Assembly: GCA_030549495.1 (NCBI GenBank)
Contig: JAUIRK010000113.1
Location: forward strand, 201,501 to 265,500
Source: Nectonema munidae
Taxonomy: Eukaryota > Nematomorpha > Nectonematoida > Nectonematidae
Direction: 5' to 3'
DNA length: 64,000 nucleotides
The position numbers were made by a program, and so were the translations under genes. The notes under the pieces were generated by a model that ran no database searches, was not told the origin of the DNA, and saw only the letters and a list, made by a program, of their open reading frames with translations. This document shows positions 15,401-30,400 of the stretch, one piece after another. The first letter of the stretch is position 1, and the number at the start of each line of letters is the position of its first letter.

Positions 15401-18400
15401 AATATATTATTAATTCTATTCATAGAAGAGTTTTTATATCTTAATTCTTAATAACGCAATGACTATTTAACCCAAAATTATATTTTCTCCCTAAAGCTAA
15501 TATAAATACAAAAACTGAGTTATATAGTGTAATGTAATAATGAGCTACGCTGTTACTGAAATATAAAAGTTAAATCTTCAAGTACTAACTTCTAGTACCA
15601 ACTACATGTAGAACAAACTCACTATACATTGCACAATCGATAACGTCATCTAACGTAAACGTGGAAAGAAGAACTAGGATGATGTTACTTTTACCAGAAC
15701 ACAAAAGTGAGCCACTAAATTCTAACAATAATAAATCTTTTTCATTAATACAATCAGAGCGGCTTTTAGATGTTTTATTAGTGGTTACTTTTCATTTCGG
15801 GTATTAAGTCGTTATCATCACCCGAGTTATTTGCTGAAGCTCTTATACATTGAATAAGTTCTGCAAAAGTTTCTTCGGTTTTGCCAGCTGCGATAAATTC
15901 CTCAGGAGATATGGTATTTTTTTTCTTGATCCTGGACAAGATGTGGGTTGTCGGGTTAGGTATTTTGCGAAAAAATTGTTCTATTATTTGGTTTAGTTGG
16001 TGTTGGCGAAAATGACATTTGAAATTGTAAATGATTCCGAAATCTAAAGTTTACAGGTGGCAAAAAATGGAGCTTGGCATTGGTTTATTTTTGTGGTAAA
16101 GTGTCAGCAGGTGTGTTTTAGAAAAGTAGAAGCATCCGTCTTTGTTGGAGTCGTATTTTCTTGTCTAAGTCAGGTAGATAGTTGTTTAAAAATAGTTAGC
16201 GTTATCCAAGCTTTAGCATTGCGTTTGGAGTCGGCATAGAGATTATAATTAAAGTTTTTAAAAAACATTAGCTTGTTGGCACGCCAGATACTTAAGATTT
16301 TGAGAGCGTCCATTAAAAAAATATGAACTGTTTATGATCTTGAACAATTTTCTCTAAATAAAGTATCAAATTTGAATAATATATTTTTTCCAGAACTATT
16401 TGTTCTTAAATATAAAGAATCTAACTTGCATATAATAAGTCTTATTTATAGAAGATAAAAGTGAACTCAAAAATTACATAGCAAAAAGTACAGTGAACTC
16501 AATCTCAAAATTTTTTGAAAACCAATCAAAATGAACTATTTTGAAAAATAATATAATATATAAAATTATAATATATATATCAATAATATATAAAAAAAAC
16601 TATTTTGATTGAATCTCAATATAACATATTTTATGTCCTCACTTTGAATTGAAAAGATTTAGTTCCAGTCAAACCTATTTTATCAATTGTGTAATTAATT
16701 GTTTAGAAGCTAAAAAGTGTGGTAACTTTTTGTTTCTAGATTTGCGTTTCTTCTTTCCTGATTTTTTGCTTCAAAAATTTTATAAACCAAACTAAGACTG
16801 TAAATGCTTTTCCTGTTGCCTCTCGGTTTTAAAGATAAATATCTAAAATAGGTAGATTAGTTCAAAGAGCAAATCTTTCAAAAAAAAATTTCGGAACTCA
16901 TTATATAATTGTGGAAAGCTCTATTTAAATGTGGATCGGACATTTTTATTAAGGAAAACCTCATTTTTCAAAGATAAAAGTGAAAACTTTCGAAGAGTCT
17001 GAAATTTACTTTGTCTAAATCACTTCATAGCAATGATACTTTCTTTAATAATATGCTTACAAATATTGAGAGTAAAATAATGTTAAATTTAATTCAAAAC
17101 GATTTTGTCCGAATAAAAAATATTTTTGTGGTTGAAAGAACTTAAAAATTAAACTACAATTTTTTGTTTCAACGATGTTTTCTTTAAATATAGAGGTTTC
17201 CTCGGGTGAGAGAATTTATGATTAGAGACACAGGTTAATTCATGCATAGCTATATTAAGGAGAAAAGATGTAATTACGAAATGGCCATCTTGATTTGGAT
17301 CAAAAATCGCGGAAAGGTTATCACCTTCAAGACTATCCTTGCTTTGAAGCCATTCATGCTTTATGGGTTCGTAAGTCAAGTCTGCCCAATGAATTCTCCA
17401 GCTCATGGACCCAAGTTGCACTTCTAACTGGTACTTTCTACCTCAACACAACATATTATATACAAGGATTTTGTGAAGACTCTTGATATGAAGGACATTA
17501 AAGAGAAATACCTGTAAATGATGAAGGAAAGAATAATGAGGGAGAGAACTAGGATTATCAAAAATATTATGACGTACCAATGCTTTGGAATACCTTAAAG
17601 AAGATACATACAATCATTACATTAAAAAAAGTTCTCACTTAATCAAAAACCTATTTTATAATATTTTAATATTGTAAATATTAAGTAATTTACTCCAATA
17701 AAATTTTATACGCAATAGAATATTTTTCAATTCATAGATGGCGTTAAAATTCTTCTTTTGATTTTCTTGCATTTGATTTATAAACTGATTTTTTGTTGTC
17801 AATTTATAACTAAAAATGAATATCATTTTTCTACGAAGCCCCTAACCATATCATCAATTTGGTGCAATTCCTTGAAACAATATTAAAATTTCCAACCATA
17901 TTTCACAATCGCAAAAAGGTTTTAAAAATATTTTGATGAAAATGTTATGTACCTCAAATTCTATTATCAATCTTGTAACTTATAAATATAAACAAAATTA
18001 TCATCACTAAAAAGACGTTGAAATTTAGAATATTTTATTTAGTATAAAATGTAGAAAATGATCTCGAATACTTGCTTATATAGAAATTTGCTGTTATCAT
18101 ACAGAGAGATGTGGCTTAACAGTCAGGGCGTTCGAACAGTACTGTTCACTATTCTTACGTCGGTGTCAGTTCGATTCACTTAAAAGTCAAAAATAAGGTG
18201 TATCCAACTGATGAGATCCAAAAAGGTCAAAACCAGTATTCTTTTCCATTTTATATATCTCTTATTTAAATTGTTGTTTCAATTTTCGTCATATGTTAAA
18301 TTTATTGAGGGAAATCAAATTAAAATATTTGAAAGGAGTAAAAAATCGAAATGTGGCCAAAATTAAATTTCGTTAACACGAGATTTCTTAGACAATAGAA

Positions 18401-21400
18401 AATTCCGATCCAATGTTTGTATAACATAACATATTTATTTAAGCAAAATTGAGGCGAATGCCTGTAAGGTTTGAATCTTAAAATTAAGCAAAATAATACA
18501 ATCTCCTAGACTGCCAAAAACTGCCTCCAGTTTGTTTTTAAAGTCATTCAACGTAGTAGAATTTACAACTTCACTGGGCAAAGAATTCCAATCTTCAAAA
18601 GCTTTTTGTGTTAGAAATGTTTGGCGATACTTGTTCTGGAAACTTTCAGCTTTAAATTTGAGGCAATGCAATCTAGAAATTCTTGTTGAAAAGGCAGGCA
18701 GGACAACTTTAATTATCATATTTTTCTTTACAATGTTGAAAATGGTAATTATTTCATTTCTCTGTATTCTCTAATAAAGTGAAGGTAAGATCAAAACTTC
18801 CATTCTTTCAGAATAAGGAAAATTTCTCATAGCAGGTATACTTTTTGTGAAGTTTTTTGAATTTTTTCAATTTTTCAAGAATTAGTCTTACCAAGGACTT
18901 GAAAAGGTGTACAGCAAGTTCACTGTTTGATATTACATAAGTATTTTTCAACATATGTATTGTTGAGTATGCCTTTTTCACAACTTTTGAAACATGGAGA
19001 TTAAAGTTAAGCTTTGAGTTGATTATTATTAACCCAAAGTCATTGTCTTTATGAACTTTAGACAAAGTCACACCACCTAAAAAGAATTGATTAGAATTTG
19101 GTTTTCCAATTTGTAGGATTTCCTAAAAAAAATCTGTATTCAAGAACTAAGAAATAGAACAAGCTTAAACGAAAAAAAAATAAAAAGAGATAGATGAATA
19201 AATATAAGTGAATAAGGAAAGAATTGAACAACTAAGATATAAAAAGGAATTCCCAACTAAAAAGAGATAAAATGAATCGAATTATAGAATAAAGAAATAC
19301 CATAGCTCTTTTAATATGACGATAGCTTGGAATTTAGATACTATAGCGTTAGCTTTAGTGTTAGAAAGAATAATTATGTTAATAATGAATACGATAAATT
19401 TGAAGAGATACAAAGAAGGAAAAGAAAAACTTTTATCAGGGCAAAGAGAGCCATCATACCCACATTGGGGACTATCTTTGGGTGAAGTTGTTTTGCCACC
19501 CGGCCAATGAATGTTTCGATTATAGATGTATCTGAGAGTGTGTTCCTTTCCGTAATAATTCGCAACAACCTAAAAATAAAATATTTTCAAAATTAAACTA
19601 TTAAATTTTTATTATATACATATATATCATTTTTACTTCTAAATTATCTTTTCTTAGTCCTACATTGTCTTTTTTAAATTCTAAACGCTCTTTCTAAAAT
19701 ACAAAATAAAATTGAAAAAGACAAATTGGTATTGAAAAGAGACAATTTAGAACTTAGAAAAGACAAATTAGACAATTTCGTACTAAAAAAAGATAATAAT
19801 TTAGTAGTAAAAATGGTATATATTAGATTTGAGAAATGAGTTCATTGCATTTTTCTCATCACCTTTCGTTATCATTGATAACAGCAGAGACGTCTTTTCT
19901 AAAATATAGCGAAAACGATAACTAATGATAAGGCTTAGATTCATATTCAAGCTATTTAATTGGATTTGATTAATAGTCATTATAGTTGCTTATTTTCCTT
20001 CTTTTGGTACATTTTTTAGCTAATTAAAGATTCCAATTATTGACGCCATAGCATATGTTCCCATTCATTAAAAAAGTTAATTGCCACGCAAAAAACTTAT
20101 ATTTTTACTATAATTTTGTCTAAAATCTAAAATTATTTATTTGAACCAAAACTTTTTATATTTGTTTTTAGCGAGAGCAAAAAAGCATAAACATTTATAC
20201 GTGATGGAAATACGAAAATTTCAATATAAACTCTACTTCGAATTTGACTTTTTTTTTAATTGAACTTGATTGATTTTAGATTTTTAGATTTTTTTTAGAA
20301 TCAGTGTAATACGGGTGTACAATAAAATGAAAATCGGCAGCTTTAAATATATAAAACTTCATTTGAAAAGAAAGGAGAAGAAAAATTGTAAAATTCGCGT
20401 TCATTAATGGTTAAAGTTTATTTAATTTGAAGAGAAATTCAATTGTTTTAAACAGTAAACGACCTGAATAATCAGACGCTATCTATATAATGTAAAGCAG
20501 AAGTTTCCTATTTATTAAAAGCAATAATTTAACTCCCAGAGTCAACTATAGTCTACTTTAAAAAAATAAAATCGTCTGCGTTTATCAAAGCTCTTTAATA
20601 CAAATCTTCTGCTTTACATTTGATATCGTCTGATTATTCTGGTCGTTAACGAGTTTGATATCAATGATACCTAAATCTAAAAATGAGGTTTTTACATAAA
20701 TAATGAAAATAACATACATTTTTTGAAGAATTAAAATTTAAAATTGTATTTATAACTCAGTTAGAAGCAACGGTACCCGGACATTTAGCCGAAAGACAAT
20801 TGGCCGACAGACATCTGACCGAATGGACATTTAGCCGACGTACATTTGGCCGAACAGACATTTGACCGAACGGACATTTCACCAAACGGACATTTGACCG
20901 AACAGACATTTGACCGAACGGACATTTGATCGAATAAACATTTAGAATAGATTTTAGAATTTAGAATAAACATTTAGTATAGTTAAAATATTGTTAGTTT
21001 TAGTATAGTTATAATATTGTTAGTCTTAGAGTTGGTGTTAGTACAGTTAGAATATTGTTAGTTTTAACGTTAGTGTTAGCATAGTTAGTATATTGTTAGT
21101 GTTAGTATAGTTAGAATATTGTTAGAGTTAGTTTTAGTATAGTTAGAATATTGTTAGTCTTCGAGTTGGTGTTAGTATAGTTATAATATTGTTTTAACGT
21201 TAAATCTAACTCTAAAACTAACAACATTCTAACTATACTAACCCTAACAATATTCTAACTATTATTCTAACTATACTAACACCAACTCGAAGACTAACAA
21301 TATTCTAACTAAACTAAAACTAACAATATTTTAACTATACTAAATGTTTATTCTAAAATCTATTCTAAATGTTTATTCGATCAAATGTCTGTTCGGTCAA

Positions 21401-24400
21401 ATGTCCGTTTGGTGAAATGTCGGTTCGGTCAAATGTCTGTTCGGCCAAATGTACGTCGGATAAATGTCTATTCGGTCAGATGTCTGTCGGCCAAATGTCT
21501 GTTGGCCAATTGTCTTTCGGCCAAATGTCCGGCCACGAAAAGCAACGACCTAAGTGGACTTTAGAAAAATAAAAATTGTCTGCCTCTTTAAGTCCATTTT
21601 ATTACAAATTTTTGGATTATTCTAATGGTTAACCTTTTCATAAAGATTATAAAATTTAAGTGCATCATTATCAGAAAAGACTTTTTTTTTAAATATAAAG
21701 TTGGACAACCCTGGTGTATGTATTTTAAGAATAAGGCCATTTTTAAAAAATTTGTGAACCATTTTGCATATCATTCCCTGAATTATATAAGACAAAATAT
21801 ACTTGAAATCTGCCAGAGTAAGTGTTAAGATCCCACAAAGAATAATCCATCAGTCTGTCCCCATTTTCATCTATCGTTATCTTTCCTCCTATTCCTTTAA
21901 ACATTGAAAAGAAGGTAGAGAGAGAGAGAGAGAGAACTATTTAGGTTATAACAGGATTAATAAAGTAAAGAAACAGAAATAAGCATTTTTAACTCTTTTT
22001 TAAAAAACATTTTTCCTGGTAAGAAGAATAATTTTCTAAAATTTGGCTAAAGAGACATGAAGTTCAGAATTCATAGCAGGAACCAACGCTGAAATTTTAT
22101 CCATTCTGCAAACAAAATCTTTCCAAATGCAATACTATTTAATCAAGTTAACTAAAAAATTGACATTAAAAAATGATTGGGCTTATGACAGAAGGAATTA
22201 AATATTAACCTTTGAATATACCTTAAAGTATATAAAAAAAATGTTATCAAAATTTAAAAGAAATTGAATGAAAAATAGGATATGTGATGTAAATCTTTTT
22301 GAAAAAAATTCTCTCACCGAAAAATAACTAATTAACCGATTCAATATTTCAAATCAAAATGAGCATTTATAACAATATTTTCATCTGAACAACGTGTTTT
22401 CATACTTGTAATGCTTAACCCTTTGAAGATCAGTGTTAGACAATATATAAAAATCCATTAAAAAAAAAAGCTGATAGTCTTCAAAATTGTAGTCTTCAAA
22501 GACTTAAATGTAAAAAAAATAAATTTGGGTGTATTTTATACATTTCTTGCTTATAAGTTATAACTTAAAATATTCAAGACTTATAATGTTATTTTTCTTC
22601 AAAATTTTGTCTTTAAATTATTTCAATGTAATATCTTTTGAATTCACTAATTTATTCGTTTGAAAATTCGAATTTGACCAATGGTATAATTTTGTTCCAT
22701 GTCATAATCCCAAATATTGAAATACTTAAAGTCAAAATCCTGAAAATCTAAATCTCGATGATTGGAGCCTGAAAAATTATGATCAAAGAAAAAAAACGTT
22801 ATTCTTTTTTCTTGATAATGCAATTTTAAAAATTTGTGATAAAAAATATGTGAACGTGCTTTCTGACTAACATCAATTTTTGGAATTTTGTCTCTCCGGA
22901 TTTCTTCATTCGGGGGATTATGAAAGGCATTCTTAAATTTCCATTTTCACATTCATGCAATTTCTTTTTTGAAACCTAATTTTAAATTTCAACAAATTGT
23001 TCTTAAAAAAGTAATTGACCAATTATAACTTACCAATGATCCTCAATTGAACACAGAAGTAAAAATTTATGGACTAACTTAGCCACGTAAGTTTAACTGT
23101 TAAAGGCGTAGTGCAAATCTAGAGGTTAGTTGTTCTTGGGTGTAGTTATCGTTGTGGAGTAAAAATGGTGGTGATACGCCATTACATATGATACGAAATT
23201 GAGTTGTACGAATGATAATAATAGATTTGCCTTCAAATGTTCTGTTCCACATTCTTCTTGTGATTTGGTAACCATCGTTGTAAGTGAATCCTGCTTCCAG
23301 AGTTTCATTCAAGGCTTCTGCATACAGAATAACGGCATCATGAAAAGCGCTGATGAACATATTTACCTAAATAAAACAGTTATCAACAATACACGTCTAT
23401 TTGCTTCAAGAACCTCAAATTTGTACTCCTTATGGGTCTGAAAACGGGATAAATTTTTTTCAAACATTTTTATAAAATTTGTGAAAAACAAAAGTCAATA
23501 GAGACAAATTCCTTCTACACCCAAAAAACTTCCCACATTTAAATTTCTTTCAATTTGGTCGTCCTATTCATAAATTTTTTAAAGTTTTTATAGATCAATA
23601 AAGTAAAAGTTATATTATAAATATAGCTAACTAAAAGTTAACAAACAATACCATTTTTCCATCATGTCACATTTCGAAAACATAAAAAAAATTTGCATTA
23701 AAAGGCAATTTTTTTACAAATAATTTAATTTAAATCAATTTAAGTTTTTAAAAACAAAATAGTTAAACTTAAATCTAACAGTTTTTTTAAATAAAGACAA
23801 CAATGAACCTATTTTATCAAAGTTAATTAGATAGTTTCCCGAAATTCAAATTAAGCATCTTCAAATCACGGTAAAGAAAATGTTGCTAAGATATTATGTA
23901 AAATATTTAATGTGAAATGTTACGATTTTGAATCATACATACTTAACCCTCTTAGGATCAGTGCGACACCGATGTAAAAAAGAAAGACAATCGACTGCTT
24001 TATAAAATTTCGTAGAAAAAGAAGAAGGACGCTTTACATTAAAATTGCGATCCTCAAAGCTTTGACACAAATGAATCGTTTGCATATATGGATAAACTTC
24101 ATTGCAAATGCATGTAATTGATTTAAATTTAAAAAAATTATTGATTCTTCATTATTTTAGTGCAATTAACAGCTTAAAAATAAACAGCAATCAATTACCC
24201 TCACAAATGGTCTAGCTAGGACGGGACCTGTGGTGAAAGCTTAGGTTTATACCCCCTCCCTTCCATTTTTATTCTTGTAAAAATTTAAAGCTAATATAAA
24301 TCTATCTGCATTGATGAAGTGTTGGAAATTTTTTATCAAAAATCAAAGAGGATTCAATCTTTTTATCAAAATTTTTATTGATTTTTAAGTTTCTGCGGAA

Positions 24401-27400
24401 TTAGAGATATTTATTTTTTGAAAAAAAAGGTGCCCCTTTGTGCCACTCATTTTTTATTTTCCACTACATCACTGACTCTTACACATAAACTCTCAGAAAT
24501 TTGAAACGCTATATTTGTTTTGTAGTTTCATATTTTTTCCTTTATAAATTTTATTAATATATTTTGGGTTTAGATCTGCTTAAAATTATAACACATCAGT
24601 GAAAGACTCCGATAAAAAGAACATTAAATAAATTATGAAGATATGGTCTTGATCACGGATAAAAATTTCTGCATGAATGGAATGAGGACTTAAGCTTCTC
24701 AATTGTGCTTACATCATTGTTTTTGTAATCAAAACCAAACTTTCTTTTGGAGATTTCCTTTACGAGTTCGGAAAATTTTCGATAGTTTTCGGTATTTGGC
24801 ATTCTGATTGTTATAATGAGTAGAGCTTCATAAGCTTCTCGTGCTTTAAGATTGACTTCTTTTGAGTCTGATTTGATTTGCCAAATTTTCCGATTAGGTC
24901 TAAAAATGCAAATATACGCTATTTATTTCAAAATTTTGACAGTTAACTCTTCAACCAAAATTTTACACAGAGCAAAAAGTGTATATGTGAAAGTAAGTTT
25001 TTACTTATAATAAAAAAAGTTTTTTTTTTATATACATTTACATACTTAGCAATTTTATTAACAGAAAATTTGAAGGAAAATGCAAAAAAGCGCGATCATT
25101 TCAAGGCAATCTTGATAAAAAAAACTAAAAAATTAATGATAATAAATATCAAATTTAGATTCTAAAATAAAAGATTTAATTGTTCAATTATATTTACCTA
25201 ATATAATAAAGTCATTTTTCCTAACTTGTGTATTATATTACTGTAATTTGTGTCTCTGGTGATTCTTAAGAGAAAAATAAAGAATCAAGTTAAAGCTCCA
25301 AGCATAGAGGAGATCTCTCTTTAAATCGAAACACTTCATCCAATAAGTATTTCTTTTTTTACACAAATTTTAATCAATTATTTAGTAAATTGGATGAATT
25401 ATTATTTATGATAAATGATAAGATTTCAATTGCGGCCCTGAGTGAGGTATTACCAAAAAGGTTGTTGAAGGAAATTAATCCTTCTTTATTTTATATACCA
25501 CGCTTTAATTTTCTTCATAATCTCTCTACCACACTTCAGACGGTTTTGTTAGCAAAAGGGCAGTTGTTGTTTTCTATTTGAAGCAAGGTATAAGCTTCAC
25601 TGTTGTTCATTCCTTCTCGACTATTCACATCGAGCAAAAGTTGTTTTTGGTAAAAAAAAAAGAGTATAATCTACCTTAAATATCCTTTGCTGCATATATC
25701 GTAGTCCGAATGCTAATTTTTGTGAGCTCTCAAACGAAGTAGTTTCTCTTATTAGTTTACTTTATTCTAATTTCTCGAAAAGTAGCATTATAATTTTTGG
25801 AGATTTTAATTTTTCAAATATTGATTGGTCTTTTAACCTTAGCAAAAATAACAAACAACAAGAATCTTTGAATTATTTACAAGAAAAAGGTTTTACTGAA
25901 CTTATTTCTCAAATAACAAGAGTGGGAAACTATGGGACGGAGTCAATTTTAGATGTATTGATTACGAACATTCCTGATATTATTAATAACCTATTCATAT
26001 TGCCTCTTCTTGCCAGAAGCGACCATTCATGTATCAGTATCAGTTATTTTTCTGAGTGATAAGTTTACTACAATGTCTAATACCAAAAACGCAATTTTCA
26101 TAGAGACGACTTTGATGCTATAAAATTGGCTTTATCAACAGTTGATTGGCATTTTTACAAATGTCTCAGCCTTGTTGCCTATTATTCTCTGTTTAAAACT
26201 TTACAAGTTTATTGATGTTTATATTCCTCAAGGGTGTACAAGTAGAAAGTTTAACAACTTCATAAGAAGTGAAGCAAAAAAGCTAATCAAAAGATTTTTA
26301 TCTCATAAAATATAAAGAAGTTTCAAACACCTTGAGAAGTGTAACACGCAGAGAAAGGATCCCCTTTGAAAAGTAACTTGTGTCAAGCCACAATCACAAT
26401 CCAAAAAAGCTCTGGTCTTGTGTAAATCAAGGGCGAAAGGCAAATATGTTTAATGAACTAAGCAGACCTGACGGAAGCACCACAGATGCTGATGTTGAAA
26501 GGACTGAATATGTTTAGCCAGTATTTTGGGTCAGTTTTTTCTAATGACTTAATTTATAATAATTACCGTATCCCGTCACGCTGTTCCACTGCTTCTATTG
26601 ATTTATCTGACCTCGATGAAACTATAACATATAGTTAAATAAAGTTGTTAAAGAAATTTAAATCACGTGGAATTGATTAACTTCATCCCTTAATTATTAG
26701 TAAATTATCTGAAGTTCTAGTTACCCGACTCAAAATTCTTTTTGATAAATCAAAAAAAGAAAGAAAGTTGCTGGATGTATGGAAAACTGCCCTGATTGTG
26801 CATATATTTAAATCTGGTGACAGAAAACTTCCTTGTAATTACAGACCAATAAGCCTAATCCCGGTTCTTTGTAAAATATATGAATCAATTATTGCTGAGG
26901 TAATTGTGAAACATTTGAAGGCCTTCGCTTTGTAAAATCCAAATCAACATGGGTTTGTTATAGGCAAATCTGTAGTAACCAATCTTCTTTAATTTCAAAA
27001 TGATAGTTTTTTTTCTTTTTCTTGATTTCCATAAAGCGTTTGGTCCAATACCTCATAAATTTATGGTTAGCGAGCTAGAATCTAGGTATTTGCGGAAATT
27101 TGCTTAGATGGATTAAAGATTATTATCTAGAGCAGTGGTTCCCAACCGGGGGTCCATGGATCCCTAGGGGTCCATGAAAGAATTTCAAGGGGTCTATGGA
27201 AATTCTACTTCAAACTACTTATGCTGAATCTCCTTTAGTATACTTCTATTTTCCAAATCAATATAAATATATATATTTAGAGCTTTTTTAAAAAATATTT
27301 TCTTCCCTTTTTTAAAGTTTCATATTTTCAATGTTTATATATCCTTTTTATTAGTTACAATATTTTTGAAAAATGTATATTTTAATTGGAAAAAAATTTT

Positions 27401-30400
27401 ATTCACAATTTATGTCAGGCTTTATGATTTCTCTGATTTCATATGAATAAGCATACGATTTAATCAGATGACTAGAATCATTTTTTGCATAAAAATCTTT
27501 GATTAATCTTGTTGGCTCAAACTATTCAGTTGTAGGGGTCCACAGGAAAAAAGTGACTGAAAAAGGGGGAACGGGATAAAAAAGGTTGGGAACCACTGAT
27601 CTAGAGTATAGAAATCAAATCGTTGTTTTGAATGGCTTACGATCAAATGAGAAATGTGTACTGAGTGAAGATCCTTAGAGATCTGTGATTGGTCCTCTAA
27701 AGTATTCGCTGATGACATTAAAATATATGATGTTTCGGACGAATACGGTGGCTCTACTTTACAGTATGATTTAATAAAAATTTTCAAGTGGTGCAATAGA
27801 TGGGGCACGAAGCTTAACTTTGCTAAATGTACACACTTGCAGATAGGATGTCAGAATGATTATTTCTCGACTCTCACATCTTGAAAAGGTTGACTCACAA
27901 AATGACTTGGGAGTTATCAACACCACTGAACTTCTCTTCTCTGACAATTTTCGAAAAGAGTTTCCAAAGCATTCGCTACTTCTCCCCAAGTGTGGAAATG
28001 CTTTTCTTCGTTTGATACTGCTACTGCTCAAATTCTTAATAAAGCCTTGGTCAGACCCATTTTAGAGTTGAAAAATTTAGAAGAGATGAAAATTTAGAGT
28101 TTTCTCTAAAATTTTGTATTTTTGCAACTCTTTCCAGTTTAATACCATGTTTAGGTTTAAGTATAATCGACTGGTGGGAAAGGCCTAAAAGTTTTACCTC
28201 GGAAGATAATTTATTATTTATTTAAATATATAGTCAAGTTGATTTAGTGATCAAAATTATAAAAGATTATGTATGAATAAAAAATAGCTGTCTTGTATAA
28301 ATTATAAAAGATTATGTATGAATAAAAAATAGGTGTCGATTAATAATTTTTTCAAAGATGAGAGTATCAAAAGATATATTTTGAGAGGACACTTTATTTA
28401 AATGCAAAAACCAACGTTTTCTTTTGTTACTCTCATTTTTGAAAAAAAGGGGAGAAGAAAATATCATTTCAAAATGTCTATTTGGATCATTTATCAACTT
28501 TTTCTATTTTATTCGAGAATAAATTTGGTCTTTATATAATATATGCTATTTTCAGTTTTATTTTTATCTCTTTACGATTTGATTTTACCTTTTTTGGATT
28601 CATTTTTACTTTTTGGATTGTATTAAAAAAGATCCAATATAATGGAAAAATAATAATAGAATAGAACGGAAATGCTATAGATGAAAGCGAAAAAAAGCCA
28701 TTTAAATTTCCAATCATTATAATAAGCTTGAGAATATCGAAATTTCATTTAACGGAATTAAAAAACACCCCTTGTGCTTCATTAAGATGAGATTGAAAAG
28801 CTCGCTGCATAGATTACTCTTTTCACCGTAAATTAGCACGGACACTTAAAAACTTGAATTAAATTTAAAAAATGAACAAAGTTTAACGGTATTTTACTTA
28901 TTGAACAAGTCAATGTTGATGAAAACATATTCTCCAGATTGAATCATATTCAGGTCATGAGCTGATAAAAGAATCTTCCTGACTGTTTTGGGCGAAGCGC
29001 AGAGAACAATTACTAAAAAAAAATTTTTGTCCTGAATCATCTGAATATTATAAAAAAAACTGATGAAAAAAAACATTCGATTCCCGGATATCATGTAGCT
29101 GAATGCGGTATGAAATTTTTTTACTCTAAGGCAGTGATTCCCAAAGTCCGGATAAATTACCCAATGTGGATAATTTAGCCAATTTTCAGGGGTAATAATG
29201 AATGTAATTAAAGAAAAAAAATTTTTTTATATCTTTATGGGGAAAAGAAATTGTATTGGATTGGGCAATTGGTGAAAGACATTCATTCATCCTGAATCCC
29301 TTATCTAACGTAATCAATATTTCCATTATCTAGAATATGGGATCTGTTTCTTGAAGTGTGTTTTTAATAATAATATCAAAGGTAATCAATAATCATATTT
29401 ACTCAATCAATTCTTTCAATAAATGTTTACCCATCCAATCCATACATTATATGAGAATTCATATATGTATAAACAAACACATAAAACTACAATAAAATGG
29501 CGGGGTGGGTGCAAAATTTATTGGGCTGAGAGAAGGAAAAGGTCAGGAGAGGAGAGGAGGTACATACCAAGAATGTATATTTTGTATTAATATTTCTTTG
29601 TTCGTTCATATTATCGAATCAAATCTAAAAGGTACGTATAATAAAACAGAAAACATCACATATAGTAAACTAGAAATAGTTCTATTTTATCATAAAACAA
29701 CTAATATGCAAAATAAGAAATTTTTTAGAAAAAAAACCTCGCGTTTTTACATTTAAGTCATAAAGTTAGAATTTTTATGAGAGTATATAATTTCTACATT
29801 TTAAATATAATAAAAAATATTTTTATTTTCAGAGTAATAAAATATGTAATAAAAATATAACTTGACACATAATGTGATATTATGATGTATGAGTTAATTC
29901 GCTTTAAGAATATTTGAAATTAAAAATATCCAAATTCCAAGTGAAAAATAAAATAATAGGAATAAAAATCAAATGAGAAAATATGCAGATGAAATATATT
30001 TGATGGAAATGGCGAAAAATTCTACAAAACACAATCACTATAGTGTGCAAGTAAGGATAATAAGGGAATATTAATAATGTGACGTCATTCATTTTGTTCA
30101 ATCATAAATAAATTACATTTCTAATGATATAACTTCACATTAATTATAATGCAAGTTGCAGCATAGAGTCGGATAAAATTTAAAACAAACATTTAGGCCA
30201 AAACTAGGATCAATCAGTTTTGCATATAATGGAAAAAATGTTGAGAAAGATATCTCTCTCCTAGCAATTTCAAATATTTATAAAAAGTAATTGAATATAC
30301 CATTTCATTTCGAATTTATTTCAGCTCTTATTTTGATGCAGAAAGATGGCGGAAGGAACGAAAAGATAATAAATAAAAAAAGATAGTGATTATTTCAATA

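Noticed and set aside
18145-18165. Palindrome GAACAGTACTGTTC resembling a steroid-receptor site
   Set aside because: The spacer is four bases, not three, and it sits where the stem-loop of a tRNA-like SINE would be.
20785-20973. Cys-rich repeat ORF ([20 protein letters not shown]), also at 21369-21572 on the other strand
   Set aside because: It is the translation of the 15-16-base units of the foldback palindrome; the same peptide appears from both arms, so it is not a gene.
20771-21531. Possible CRISPR-like array
   Set aside because: Units are adjacent without unique spacers and are mirrored; the window is eukaryotic.
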